DNA of 64,000 bases. Origin: Leptothermofonsia sp049200465 (GTDB taxonomy: Bacteria; Cyanobacteriota; Cyanobacteriia; Leptolyngbyales; Leptolyngbyaceae). Positions within the stretch are counted from its first letter, which is position 1; every line of letters begins with the position of its first letter. The notes under the pieces were generated by a model. The model saw nothing but the letters and a program-made list of their open reading frames with translations, did no database searches and had not been told where the DNA came from. The stretch is taken from NCBI RefSeq assembly GCF_049200465.1, contig NZ_CP120836.1:186001-250000 (forward strand), written 5' to 3'. Shown here one piece after another: positions 33,671-42,373 of this stretch. The translations under genes and the position numbers were made by a program.

Positions 33671-35275
33671 ATGGGAATTGCAATTGACTTTGGAACCAGC
33701 AATACTGTTATTGCCCGCTGGAATCGGGCAACTCAGCAACCCGAAACCCTGACTCTACCAGGCATTTCTTACAAATCGGGACAGAATCCACCATTGATTC
33801 CCAGCCTGGTGTATGTAGAGGATGCTGCCAGAGGAGAGGTGTTAGTGGGGCAGGCAGTGCGCGATCGCGCCCTCGACCTTGCCAGTGATCTCCGCTTTTT
33901 TCGAAACTTTAAACGGGGCATTGGTGCTTCTGTTCAGGGGTTTTTGCCTGAACTGGATGGGCGGATAATCAGCTTTGAGCAGGTCGGTCAGTGGTTTCTA
34001 TTTCAAGTCATCCAGCAGTTGAAAACTATTGAACCAGAGGCAGGGCAATCCCTGATCTTTACTGTTCCGGTAGATAGCTTTGAGACTTACCGGCTCTGGC
34101 TGGGGCGAGTGTGCGAATCCCTCCAGGTGGAACAGGTGCGGATGCTGGATGAGCCAACTGCCGCCGCCCTGGGTTATGGACTGACTGACCGCAAAACCCT
34201 TCTCGTTATTGACTTTGGGGGAGGAACCCTGGACCTGTCCCTGGTGCAGTTGGATACGGGTGCAGGCGGCGCACAAACTAAACCCCTCGGCTTTATTCTC
34301 AAATGGGGGCCAAAATCCTTTGCAGAACAATCCGGGCAGAAGCCCAAAATTGCTCGTGTACTGGCGAAAGCGGGGCAAAACCTGGGTGGTTCTGATATTG
34401 ATAATTGGCTGGTGGACTACTTTGCCTCCACTCAAGGAGTGGCTGCGACCCCCCTCACGACTCGCCTCGCCGAGCGGCTCAAAATCCAGCTTTCCTTGCA
34501 ACCACAGGCACAGGAAGTTTATTTCAATGATGAGACATTTGAAAGCTATGAGCTGCAATTGAACCGTTCCCAGTTTGAGGAGATTCTAAAACAACACGCA
34601 TTTTTTGAGCGTCTGGATGATTGCATGACTCAGGTGCTTCAGCAGGCACGCAGGCAGGGGTTAATGGTAGAGGATATTGATGCGGTACTGCTGGTGGGCG
34701 GAACTGTGCAGATTCCAGCCGTGCAAACCTGGGTACAACAGTATTTTGACCTGGAGAAAGTTCGCTGCGAAAAACCCTTTGCAGCGATCGCCCACGGTGC
34801 CCTCCAACTGAGTCAGGGAATTGAGCTAAAAGACTTTCTTTACCACAGCTATGGCATTCGCTACTGGGATCGGCGCAACCAGTGCCACAACTGGCATCCT
34901 CTGATTCGGGCTGGTCAGGCTTATCCTATGAGTGATCCGGTAGAACTGGTGCTGGGTGCCTCTCTGGACAATCAGCCCAGCATTGAACTGATTATTGGTG
35001 AAATGGGGGCAGACGTTGACCAGACGGAGGTTTACTTTGATGGCGATCGCCTTGTTACCCGGCGGATTGGTGCTGGCCAAACTCAAGTCCAGCCCCTCAA
35101 CGATCGGGAAGGTGCTCGCAACATTGCCAAACTTGACCCTCCAGGCCATCCAGGCAGCGATCGCATCAAGGTCCTGTTCCGTGTCGATGATCAGCGGTTT
35201 CTCCGCATCACCGTTGAAGACCTGCTTGCTCTCCGCACCCTGCTTGATGATCAGCCCGTGGTGCAGTTGAGGTAA
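33671..35275 (+). CDS. Hsp70-family protein (DnaK-like, atypical)
   Basis: Protein of 534 residues with an actin-fold ATPase: phosphate-1 loop GIAIDFGTSNTVIARWN, DEPTAAALGYG, phosphate-2 loop VIDFGGGTLDLSL and adenosine motif LLVGGTVQIPAVQ. The region after ~residue 385 is short and unlike the DnaK substrate-binding domain and lacks a lid, so it belongs to the divergent Hsp70 group. An insert around GFILKWGPKSFAEQSG lies in the ATPase. Client and partner are unknown; no grpE or dnaJ is nearby. Start ATG at 33671. Confidence 0.9.
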   Translation: MGIAIDFGTSNTVIARWNRATQQPETLTLPGISYKSGQNPPLIPSLVYVEDAARGEVLVGQAVRDRALDLASDLRFFRNFKRGIGASVQGFLPELDGRIISFEQVGQWFLFQVIQQLKTIEPEAGQSLIFTVPVDSFETYRLWLGRVCESLQVEQVRMLDEPTAAALGYGLTDRKTLLVIDFGGGTLDLSLVQLDTGAGGAQTKPLGFILKWGPKSFAEQSGQKPKIARVLAKAGQNLGGSDIDNWLVDYFASTQGVAATPLTTRLAERLKIQLSLQPQAQEVYFNDETFESYELQLNRSQFEEILKQHAFFERLDDCMTQVLQQARRQGLMVEDIDAVLLVGGTVQIPAVQTWVQQYFDLEKVRCEKPFAAIAHGALQLSQGIELKDFLYHSYGIRYWDRRNQCHNWHPLIRAGQAYPMSDPVELVLGASLDNQPSIELIIGEMGADVDQTEVYFDGDRLVTRRIGAGQTQVQPLNDREGARNIAKLDPPGHPGSDRIKVLFRVDDQRFLRITVEDLLALRTLLDDQPVVQLR

Positions 35276-35413
35276 AGGGGTGGATGAGTGGGAGGGTGAG
35301 GAGCATCCCCCCATCTCCCCCCAATCTCTACTCCTACCACTTACTCCCTGGGGTACGCTAAAAGCTATTATTTTGATAGCCGATTTTGCAGACGAGTCGG
35401 AACCCATACGCAC

Positions 35414-36262
35414 GTGTACTTAGAACAGATATTTAAGACTCCCAATCCCATTATTGGCGTTGTCCACCTGCTACCTTTGCCAACCTCACCACGCTGGGGG
35501 GGCAATTTGAAAGCAGTCATCGACCGTGCTGAACAAGAAGCCACGGCTCTTGCTTCCGGTGGAGTGGATGGAATCATTGTGGAAAACTTTTTTGATGCTC
35601 CTTTCACGAAGGATCAGGTTGACCCAGCCATCGTTAGTGCAATGACTCTGATTGTGAATCGGCTGATGAACATGGTGACGTTGCCGATTGGCATCAATGT
35701 GCTGCGAAATGATGCCCGTAGTGCCCTTGCGATCGCCACCTGCACACGGGCACACTTTATCCGTGTCAACGTCTTAACGGGGGTAATGGCAACCGACCAG
35801 GGTTTGATTGAAGGGCAGGCCCACGAACTATTGCGCTACCGGCGAGAACTGGGCAGCGATGTGAAGATTTTCGCCGATGTTTTGGTGAAACATGCCCGCC
35901 CCCTCAGTTCCCCCAATCTAACCGTTGCCGTACAGGACACCATTGAGCGTGGTTTGGCAGACGCCATTATTCTTTCTGGATGGGCAACGGGTAGCCCTCC
36001 CAGCCTGGAAGATCTGGAGCTTGCCAGCGCGGCTGCCAACGGTACTCCCGTATTTATTGGCAGTGGGGCGAACTGGGAAAATATTCACACCCTGATGCGA
36101 GCCGCTGATGGTGTTATTACCTCTAGTTCCCTCAAACGCCATGGTCGCCGCGACCAGCCCATTGATCCGATTCGCGTCAGCCGATTTGTGGAAGCCACCC
36201 GCCGTAGTTGCGCCGCTAAGGCTGAGCCCCAATCTGTTTCATCCGTATCGTTACATTCCTGA
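35414..36262 (+). CDS. btpA: BtpA family protein
   Basis: TIM-barrel protein of 282 residues. In Synechocystis BtpA is a thylakoid-associated factor needed to stabilise photosystem I reaction-centre proteins. Family features seen: IGVVHLLPLPTSPRWGG, GVDGIIVENFFDAPF, LPIGINVLRNDARSAL, IRVNVLTGVMATDQG and DAIILSGWATG. Start is GTG at 35414. Eleven bases after its stop comes a thioredoxin-like gene and then VKOR, suggesting one operon of photosystem or lumenal redox factors. Confidence 0.93.
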   Translation: MYLEQIFKTPNPIIGVVHLLPLPTSPRWGGNLKAVIDRAEQEATALASGGVDGIIVENFFDAPFTKDQVDPAIVSAMTLIVNRLMNMVTLPIGINVLRNDARSALAIATCTRAHFIRVNVLTGVMATDQGLIEGQAHELLRYRRELGSDVKIFADVLVKHARPLSSPNLTVAVQDTIERGLADAIILSGWATGSPPSLEDLELASAAANGTPVFIGSGANWENIHTLMRAADGVITSSSLKRHGRRDQPIDPIRVSRFVEATRRSCAAKAEPQSVSSVSLHS

Positions 36263-36273
36263 ATCTACTGTTT

Positions 36274-36714
36274 ATGAACCCCTGGTTTTCTCAGCTTTAC
36301 CGCTCTTTAAGTAGAAGCTGCTTCCTGATAGTGGCTGTTTTTCTGGCGATCGCTCCCCTTGCAGCCCAGCCTGCCCAAACCGCTCCTTCCTCAACTCCTG
36401 CCTTAAAAACTCAGAGTAATTCTAGTGTTACCGCCCTGGCCAGACATTTGAAGGCGATCGGAGCCAAAATGTATGGAGCCTACTGGTGCCCCCATTGCCA
36501 TTATCAAAAGGATATGTTTGGGTCTGTCTTCAATCTCTATATCAACTACATTGAATGTGACCCCAGAGGCTACAAGGCCAAGCCCGATCTGTGCAAAGCT
36601 GTGAGGATAGAAGCCTATCCCACCTGGGAAATCAAAGGCAAGCTATATCCCGGTGTGCAGTCTTTAGAAGAACTGGCGGCCCTATCTGGCTATCAAGGCA
36701 CCCAAAACTTTTGA
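36274..36714 (+). CDS. Stand-alone thioredoxin-like protein, paralogue of VKOR C-terminus
   Basis: Protein of 146 residues. A signal peptide or membrane anchor (about 13-32, ending LAAQPAQTA) exports it. The rest is a compact thioredoxin-like domain with the redox pair Cys72/Cys75 in YWCPHC and the closing TWEIKGKLYPGVQSLEELAALSGY. That domain is strikingly like the C-terminal domain of the VKOR protein encoded next, sharing LARHLK, AKMYGAYWCPHCH, TWEIKGK and SGYxG. It is probably an additional lumenal thiol oxidant or partner for VKOR. It lies between btpA and VKOR in the same direction. Confidence 0.88.
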   Translation: MNPWFSQLYRSLSRSCFLIVAVFLAIAPLAAQPAQTAPSSTPALKTQSNSSVTALARHLKAIGAKMYGAYWCPHCHYQKDMFGSVFNLYINYIECDPRGYKAKPDLCKAVRIEAYPTWEIKGKLYPGVQSLEELAALSGYQGTQNF

Positions 36715-36848
36715 CCCTTACTCGCCCCCCCATCCCTCTCAATCTAAAATCTCGAACCCAAAATCTAAAATCCTTAATTTAATAGGGCAGAATAGGAAAC
36801 AGACTACTGCTATCTTTAAGCGATTGGACCGTAATTTGAGGATGCTCC

Positions 36849-37823
36849 ATGTCTAGTCTTGTCAACCGTCGCCGCTCAACCCCATGGATTCACCGTTGGT
36901 CGCGTCATCTGATTGGGGCGATCGCCATTCTTGGTGCTATCAACACGGCGTATCTGACTATCGCTAAACTAACCAGCACAGAAACCGCCTGCCCAACTCA
37001 GGGGTGTGAGCAGGTGCTTGCCAGTCCCTATGCTACTGTTTTTGGGCTACCCCTTTCCTTATTTGGGTTGCTTGCCTATGTCGCAATGGCAATCTTTGCA
37101 TTAGCACCGCTAGCCGTTGGTTCCGAGAAAGACAGACAGCTTCGCTCCAGCCTCGATAAATGGACCTGGTTATTTCTGTTCATTGGGGCAACCGCCATGA
37201 CCGTCTTCAGCGGTTACCTGATGTACATCATGTTTTCTCAGTTTGTTGCTAAGTTCGGTCCAGGTGGGATCTGCTATTTCTGCATAGTCTCTGCTATCTT
37301 TGCCCTCAGCCTGTTTATACTCACCCTTGTCGGGCATGATTGGGATGACGTTGGCCAGTTACTGTTTATTGGGATCATTGTTGTGATGGTGACCCTGGTT
37401 GGCACACTGGCAGTTTACTCCAGCATTGGTGGCTCCTCCAGTAGCACAAACTACCTGGAAACCAAGGCTCCACCCCCTATCCAAACCACTTCGTCTCCAG
37501 CAGAAATTGGATTGGCGCGTCATCTAAAACAGATTGACGCCAAGATGTATGGTGCCTACTGGTGTCCTCATTGTCATGACCAAGAAGCTGCCTTTGGGAA
37601 GGAAGCCTTTGCCCTGATCAATTACGTAGAGTGTGCGGCTGATGGCAAAAACTCTCAGAGCGCCCTCTGTCAAAAAATCCTACCCGAAGTTGAAAAGCAG
37701 ACTGGGCAGCAATTTGGATTCCCAACCTGGGAAATCAAAGGTAAGTACTATCCCGGTGCTCAATCTCTGGAGAAGCTGGCTGAGATTTCAGGCTATACAG
37801 GACCGCGTAACTTTAAGAACTGA
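36849..37823 (+). CDS. VKOR-family protein with C-terminal thioredoxin domain
   Basis: Vitamin K epoxide reductase homologue of 324 residues that oxidises lumenal thiols using quinone, driving disulfide formation. Four or five hydrophobic helices; loop pair Cys48/Cys53 in ACPTQGCEQV; active CxxC Cys142/Cys145 in GGICYFC; then, after a linker, a thioredoxin-like domain with Cys239/Cys242 in YWCPHC. This natural fusion is typical of cyanobacteria and the related plant LTO1 protein, which affects photosystem II assembly. ATG at 36849, 134 bases after the preceding gene. Confidence 0.95.
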   Translation: MSSLVNRRRSTPWIHRWSRHLIGAIAILGAINTAYLTIAKLTSTETACPTQGCEQVLASPYATVFGLPLSLFGLLAYVAMAIFALAPLAVGSEKDRQLRSSLDKWTWLFLFIGATAMTVFSGYLMYIMFSQFVAKFGPGGICYFCIVSAIFALSLFILTLVGHDWDDVGQLLFIGIIVVMVTLVGTLAVYSSIGGSSSSTNYLETKAPPPIQTTSSPAEIGLARHLKQIDAKMYGAYWCPHCHDQEAAFGKEAFALINYVECAADGKNSQSALCQKILPEVEKQTGQQFGFPTWEIKGKYYPGAQSLEKLAEISGYTGPRNFKN

Positions 37824-38253
37824 AAAAGGGACGTTGCTGAGTAGCTAGTGGACGATGGATAAGCCCAGTAACCATTGGGTTGAAAAGTGGGGAGTAGAAG
37901 GGAGCTAGAATGGTATCCATATTCCCGCTGTGCTGTACTAGGCGCAATTAAATTAAGGATAATTTCGGGGGGGAGGAGGTGAAACCCTCCCCCCCCTTTA
38001 CAATTAATGATGACTACCTACTGAGTCATTGTGGTTAGGACGGAGTGCAGAAGTGGAATCCCTGGCTGGGGCGCGGCCCTCACACCCTTTTAAACCCAAT
38101 GTTCTAAGGATCATGGATTTAATAACACCGTATTCTTTGAGTGAAATGACCTCTTTCCCTTCCCCTTTCCGAGTCGGAGAGGGGTGCCAAAGGCGGGGTG
38201 AGGTTTTCGGAGTTATTTAACTTTCATTCCTTAGCAACCCGGTAACAACTATA

Positions 38254-38352
38254 TATAGCGATCCTTCTTGAAATTTGAACGGAGTACAGGGATGGAACCC
38301 CTGCGTGGAGGCTACGCGCCCCCCCTTGTTCACAAACTATTTGTGAGCGTTA
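38254..38352 (+). repeat. Family-3 repeat
   Basis: Starts TATAGCGATCCTTCTTGAAA and contains TTTGAACGGAGTACAGG and ACCCCTGCGTGG; ends at the TATA where the family-1 element begins. Matches 21127-21192. Confidence 0.65.
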
Positions 38353-38467
38353 TATAGCGGTAGTCATTATGATTAGGACGGGGTGCAGGGGTTCCACCCC
38401 TAGCTGGGGGCGAAGCTCCCACTCCCTCTCTAATTCCAACGTCCTAACGCACCCGCGTAGAGCTATA
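38353..38467 (-). mobile_element. Family-1 MITE-like element
   Basis: TATAGCGGTAGTC to CGCGTAGAGCTATA, near full-length and highly similar to the copies at 6244, 40199 and 59062. Sits between a family-3 and a family-2 element. Confidence 0.8.
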
Positions 38468-38555
38468 GCAGTCCTAAATGATTTGTAAAATAACAGGTTT
38501 TCTGAGAAGGGATTCCTGCGGAATCCCTTCTCAAAATCCAGATGGGATCACTATA
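38464..38555 (+). repeat. Family-2 palindromic element
   Basis: TATAGCAGTCCTAAAT to GGGATCACTATA. Contains a perfect hairpin with 12-bp arm GAGAAGGGATTC and its complement around a 5-nt loop. Its last base touches the stop codon of the leftward gene at 38556. Confidence 0.8.
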
Positions 38556-38930
38556 TCAACGAGTTGCTGCAAAAAAGATGAGGCTTATCAGCCCCAGAGC
38601 GATGAAGATAATAGCGATGATTAGCAACCAGTACTGGAGCGTGTAGAGCTTTCGCAATTCCCCCAGCGCTCCCATTAAGTTCTCAACATCATTGCCCTGG
38701 GTGTCAACGATTAACTTAAAGGCATTTGCAGCATTTAGTGTCCAGAGCCCAATCACAATTGCAATCACACCTTGAATTAGACTACTCAGTCCACCCCTGG
38801 TAAAAGCAAACAAACCGCCAATGATGGCCAGAATTCCAACCACCATGCTGAAATATCCGACAAACCGCATTTTTTGTGATAAATCCTTAATCAATCCATT
38901 TTGAGAATCGTTAAATTCATAAGCATTCAT
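38556..38930 (-). CDS. Small membrane protein of unknown function
   Basis: Protein of 124 residues with three hydrophobic stretches: MVVGILAIIGGLFAF, IQGVIAIVIGLWTL and WLLIIAIIFIALGLISLIFF. Polar loops are short. A family is not recognised. The stop codon TGA is immediately followed by the TATA end of a family-2 repeat, so the element may have trimmed or reset the 3' end. Start ATG at 38930. Confidence 0.72.
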   Translation of the reverse strand: MNAYEFNDSQNGLIKDLSQKMRFVGYFSMVVGILAIIGGLFAFTRGGLSSLIQGVIAIVIGLWTLNAANAFKLIVDTQGNDVENLMGALGELRKLYTLQYWLLIIAIIFIALGLISLIFFAATR

Positions 38931-39134
38931 TTTCTCATTCTCCCTGGCTAAGCTTTTTGATTAGTTTCCAACACAGGTTGCTGTTAAAACCTTTTCTAAA
39001 GCTTTTTTTCACCTGCGGCAACCCTTAATCATGGGCGGGAGCACCCTTAAGAAGGGTGTAACGGTTAAAACCGTCACTGCGAAAAGTTGACTCACCGGCA
39101 TCCGTGCAGGTTTCATCTCTGCTTCATTGCTAGA

Positions 39135-40073
39135 TTAGCCAGGGGACCATACCACTTTACCAGGCTCCCTGTCTATTAGCTTTGGAGACTGGCTCAACGT
39201 CTCCACAATTCTCCTGGCGACCTCTTTGTTTTTCCAATAGTTAGTGTGGGCACCAAAGGGTGTCCAACCTGACCACACAGGAATATCTTCGGGCAAGCAG
39301 TCCTGATTACTGTCGCGGTTCGTGTTGAATAGTCCTTTCAAGGGGTAAGCGATGAAGTCTTTGCTGTCGTAGAAGTTTAGCCAGGTGCAGTTTTCTCCCC
39401 GAATGGGATTGTAAATTTTCTGGAATGGTTCACCATCGGCCCAGAGTCTTCCCTCACGAAGCATAAAAAGTCCGATCGGGGAACCCATTGTAAAGAAAAA
39501 CCGGAATCGTTGCCTGAGCAACTGGCGATCCTCTGGACTGATTGCCATACCTGGATTCAATTCTTCTACAAAGAGCTTGTCATGTTTGAGGAGGTAGAAC
39601 AGATAGTCAAAGGCAACGACTGTACCGAGAGAGTGGGCAATGATGCTGTAAGTTGCGTTCTCTTCTTTTAATGGATGTTGAAGCTGGTCCCACATCTGGT
39701 TCCATACTGTGCGGCGGATAACATTGACATCCTTTGATACATAGGCAATGACATCCCCCAGAAAAAAGGTGGTAAAGTTTCGCAAGGGACAGATCAATGA
39801 CCACTTGCGCTTTGCCAGTTCGGGGAAAGCCGCACTATAAATTGTTGATTCTGCCAGATTAATCTGCTCTGTATGCCAGTCGGTGTAGACGGGAGCAAAT
39901 GCCTTGTTAAATTTACTGCTGGTTAATTGTTCAAAGTTCTGAGCCAGATTGTTCCACAGGGTAGTATAGCTCCGATTCAAAACCACATCGGCTTCAAGAT
40001 GGCTTTCTTTTGAAGGTTTGTCTGGCTGTCTTTCACCAATTCCATGCACAAAAACCAGGTAGTGTCTTGCCAT
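39135..40073 (-). CDS. Alpha/beta-hydrolase-like protein
   Basis: Start ATG at 40073, supported by AGGAG nine bases upstream. The 312-residue product begins ARHYLVFVHGIGER, a typical oxyanion-loop HG motif, and has the nucleophile elbow AHSLGT in YSIIAHSLGTVVAFDYL; a later GAHTNYW may supply the catalytic histidine. It resembles lipase- or esterase-like proteins, with no signal peptide. Substrate unknown. The next leftward-oriented gene, about 390 bases upstream, encodes an unrecognised 549-residue protein, with a family-1 element between them. Confidence 0.78.
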   Translation of the reverse strand: MARHYLVFVHGIGERQPDKPSKESHLEADVVLNRSYTTLWNNLAQNFEQLTSSKFNKAFAPVYTDWHTEQINLAESTIYSAAFPELAKRKWSLICPLRNFTTFFLGDVIAYVSKDVNVIRRTVWNQMWDQLQHPLKEENATYSIIAHSLGTVVAFDYLFYLLKHDKLFVEELNPGMAISPEDRQLLRQRFRFFFTMGSPIGLFMLREGRLWADGEPFQKIYNPIRGENCTWLNFYDSKDFIAYPLKGLFNTNRDSNQDCLPEDIPVWSGWTPFGAHTNYWKNKEVARRIVETLSQSPKLIDREPGKVVWSPG

Positions 40074-40465
40074 AAGCGATTCTCCTGATAGGGGAGGACA
40101 CAACATCAATTCAAAGGGTTCTGAGATTAAAGCAGTTTTCGACCGGGAGTGGCATCTAATGGATAGGAAGTAGAGTATGGGGGTATCTGTGCGGATTGTA
40201 TAGCTCTCGCGGGTGCATTAGGACGTTGGAATTAGAGAGGGAGTGGGAGCTTCGCCCCCAGCTAGGGGTGGAACCCCTGCACCCCGTCCTAATCATAATG
40301 ACTACCGCTATAAATGTCCGTAGGGAAGTTCTATGAAACGTCCTTATAGACAAAGCCGCATTTCTAAAACTCTACTAAACCTGATCCAGGTTGAAACCTG
40401 GAGATTTTCCCAAGGAAAAACTATAGGTTTCTAGATCGACGGAATTTAAATCTCTAAGTTGAGTG
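40074..40465. other. Spacer with family-1 element
   Basis: Apart from the element at 40199-40312, a short inverted repeat GGTTGAAACC lies near 40390. No gene seen. Confidence 0.6.
40199..40312 (+). mobile_element. Family-1 MITE-like element
   Basis: Flanked by TA, from TAGCTCTCGCGGG to GACTACCGCTA, full length, core GGAGTGGGAGCTTCGCCCCC. Near-identical to the copies at 38353 and 59062. Confidence 0.8.
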
Positions 40466-42115
40466 TTATCTAATCACACTACGAGCAACGAGGGCACCGA
40501 CAGTTTCCAGGCGGAAGCCCCAGCCTTTTGGCAGGCTGGCATCACCGTCATTCTGTCCCAGGTCAACGTAGATTCGGGGTGGTACAAAGCGGGAGCGGGC
40601 ACCTTCGCCTGCCAAAATTTCATCTGCTTGCGCCATACACGCATCCATCGCCTGACTAAAGGCGGCATAGTTTGGAAAGGGCTGCTCAAGTTGTTGGCTG
40701 ACGGATGCCACAAACTGTTTGACAGCTACTACTTGCGGATCGGTTTCAGGTTTACCTTGCAACCCAAGCTGCTGAATGAGTGCCGGTTCCATGAACTTGA
40801 ACATACGAGCCTGGGCTTTAGCAATTTTCATGTCATCTACAGCCTGATGGCGGGGCAGTAGTGTGCGATAGGCACGGCGAATCACATGAGAGATTTTGAA
40901 GGGTGGGAAGGGAATGCTGTTAGGAGCAATGGTCTGCCCGTTTTGAGTCATTAACGCATCCAGGGGGGGCAGGTGCTCTGGCACGATGGGCATTAGAATA
41001 TTGTAGGCTTTGAATTCTGGGTTTGTGGTTTGCACACTGAGTGTGTTTGCCCGCCGCTCGTTTTGTAGCTTTCGCATTTCCAAAATTTGCTCAACTTTTT
41101 GCATATCCCCATCCAGTAGGAGGGATAAGCCCTGCTTGTTGAAGGGATAGACTGGCGTGTTTAGGCTCACGTACATGAACTCTGCACAGTAGCACTTGTG
41201 GAGGGGATCTTTGAAAAAGGCGATCGCATTTTGATCGCCCAATGCAGCCAGCAATGCATTCCGCAGAAACTCTTTAAGGGAGGCGCGATCGCTAATGTTC
41301 GTCGGGTCGCCCCCGTTATAATCAGCCGGAAATTGCACATAGGGATTCAGCAGCGCCATCCAGCAAATAATGCTGTCGGTATAACCTCGTGCCTGAGCAG
41401 GTGTGACAAAATTGGGAAAAACGAGCCGCTGGGCGACAGCAACATAGCCATCTTTGCCATACATACCTCTGTGGTAATCATTCGGTTCGTTGAAGGTGCC
41501 GAAAGAGTCAATCAGCCCTCCCGGTTGACCAAATCGCTTAGCCGGAACAACCGCTCCAGAATGATGCCCCTCATTCTTCATAAAGGCTTCGGTGAAAACT
41601 TCTTTCTCCATTGGGCGGCGAGTATCTATTGGTTCACCATAGCGTTCTTTGTGCCACTGGAAGGTACAGATATAGAGCCCATCTCGCCCCAGCCATTTTG
41701 CGATATCCTCATGGCCGGAAACCTGTTTTCCACTGGCATCAATGACAGTCAGTGCATCGGTAATGCCAATAAAGCCAGGAACTTTAATGGTTTCCACATC
41801 AATCGAAGTCTGGTCATCCAGGATGACTTTTTTAACAAACAGTTTTTTCATGTCGTCTACAGGCTTACCAGCCCAATCACCGACCAGTTCGTTGAAGCGT
41901 CTCAAGTCAATGGCGGTGGGTGGGTAAAGCGGTAGCTCCGAAGCCGCATTTGCAGGAATCGTTTGTGTCGGATTTTGCGCAGGTGCAGGGGATGGAGAGG
42001 GATCTTGCGAGGGTTGAGAGGGAACTGTAGGTGAAGGGTTTACCGGAGCTGAAGGGGTGATTGAAGTGGGCTGCTGGGGTTGGGATGGGGGCTGAGATTT
42101 TGAAGAAGATTGCAT
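40466..42115 (-). CDS. Unrecognised 549-residue protein with Pro-rich N-terminus
   Basis: From the ATG at 42115 (15 codons after the first possible start). Residues 1-60 are a Pro/Ser/Gln-rich disordered region; the rest is folded. Notable motifs: GDWAGKPVDDMKKLF, a HEDIAKWLGRDGLYICTFQWHKERYG region, GHHSGAVVPAK, HKCYCAEFMYVSLNTP and YPFNKQGLSLLLDG. The HKCYCAEF motif plus other histidines is reminiscent of papain-like cysteine peptidases, but this is a guess. No signal peptide or membrane helix. The shadow frame on the other strand is not considered coding. I do not recognise the family. Confidence 0.7.
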   Translation of the reverse strand: MQSSSKSQPPSQPQQPTSITPSAPVNPSPTVPSQPSQDPSPSPAPAQNPTQTIPANAASELPLYPPTAIDLRRFNELVGDWAGKPVDDMKKLFVKKVILDDQTSIDVETIKVPGFIGITDALTVIDASGKQVSGHEDIAKWLGRDGLYICTFQWHKERYGEPIDTRRPMEKEVFTEAFMKNEGHHSGAVVPAKRFGQPGGLIDSFGTFNEPNDYHRGMYGKDGYVAVAQRLVFPNFVTPAQARGYTDSIICWMALLNPYVQFPADYNGGDPTNISDRASLKEFLRNALLAALGDQNAIAFFKDPLHKCYCAEFMYVSLNTPVYPFNKQGLSLLLDGDMQKVEQILEMRKLQNERRANTLSVQTTNPEFKAYNILMPIVPEHLPPLDALMTQNGQTIAPNSIPFPPFKISHVIRRAYRTLLPRHQAVDDMKIAKAQARMFKFMEPALIQQLGLQGKPETDPQVVAVKQFVASVSQQLEQPFPNYAAFSQAMDACMAQADEILAGEGARSRFVPPRIYVDLGQNDGDASLPKGWGFRLETVGALVARSVIR

Positions 42116-42373
42116 AGAGGGGGCACTCCAAATACTGGTGTAGAAGATGAAACGAGGCACAAGCTAGGCTATATCCATGTAATCGTTTGCAAGTGCCTAT
42201 TCTCCCAGTAACCTACCCAGTGAAACTGGAGTTTTCCGGAGTTCCTTAGAATTTTTCTTTGGCTAACACTTTTGGGTGAGGGAATGAAGAGGCCCGAATT
42301 CAAGCCATTATGGTTAAGACGGGGCTGTTCACCCTATTTTTAGGGTAAGGAAATTAGGGAACTTAGCAAGGAG

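Larger units (their letters stand above)
37824..38555. other. Repeat cluster between VKOR and a membrane protein gene
   Basis: Begins with GGGACGTTGCTGA (also at 19307 and 58966), then a CAATTAAATTAAGGATAATT repeat (37944), a decayed family-1 copy (38025-38115), and a run of family-3, family-1 and family-2 elements joined at TATA boundaries (38254-38555). No gene seen. Confidence 0.65.

Noticed and set aside
41198..41935. A 245-codon open frame opposite the 549-residue protein gene
   Set aside because: It lies fully inside the better frame on the other strand, lacks a ribosome site and shows no recognisable protein pattern; the minus-strand protein has a plausible domain make-up.
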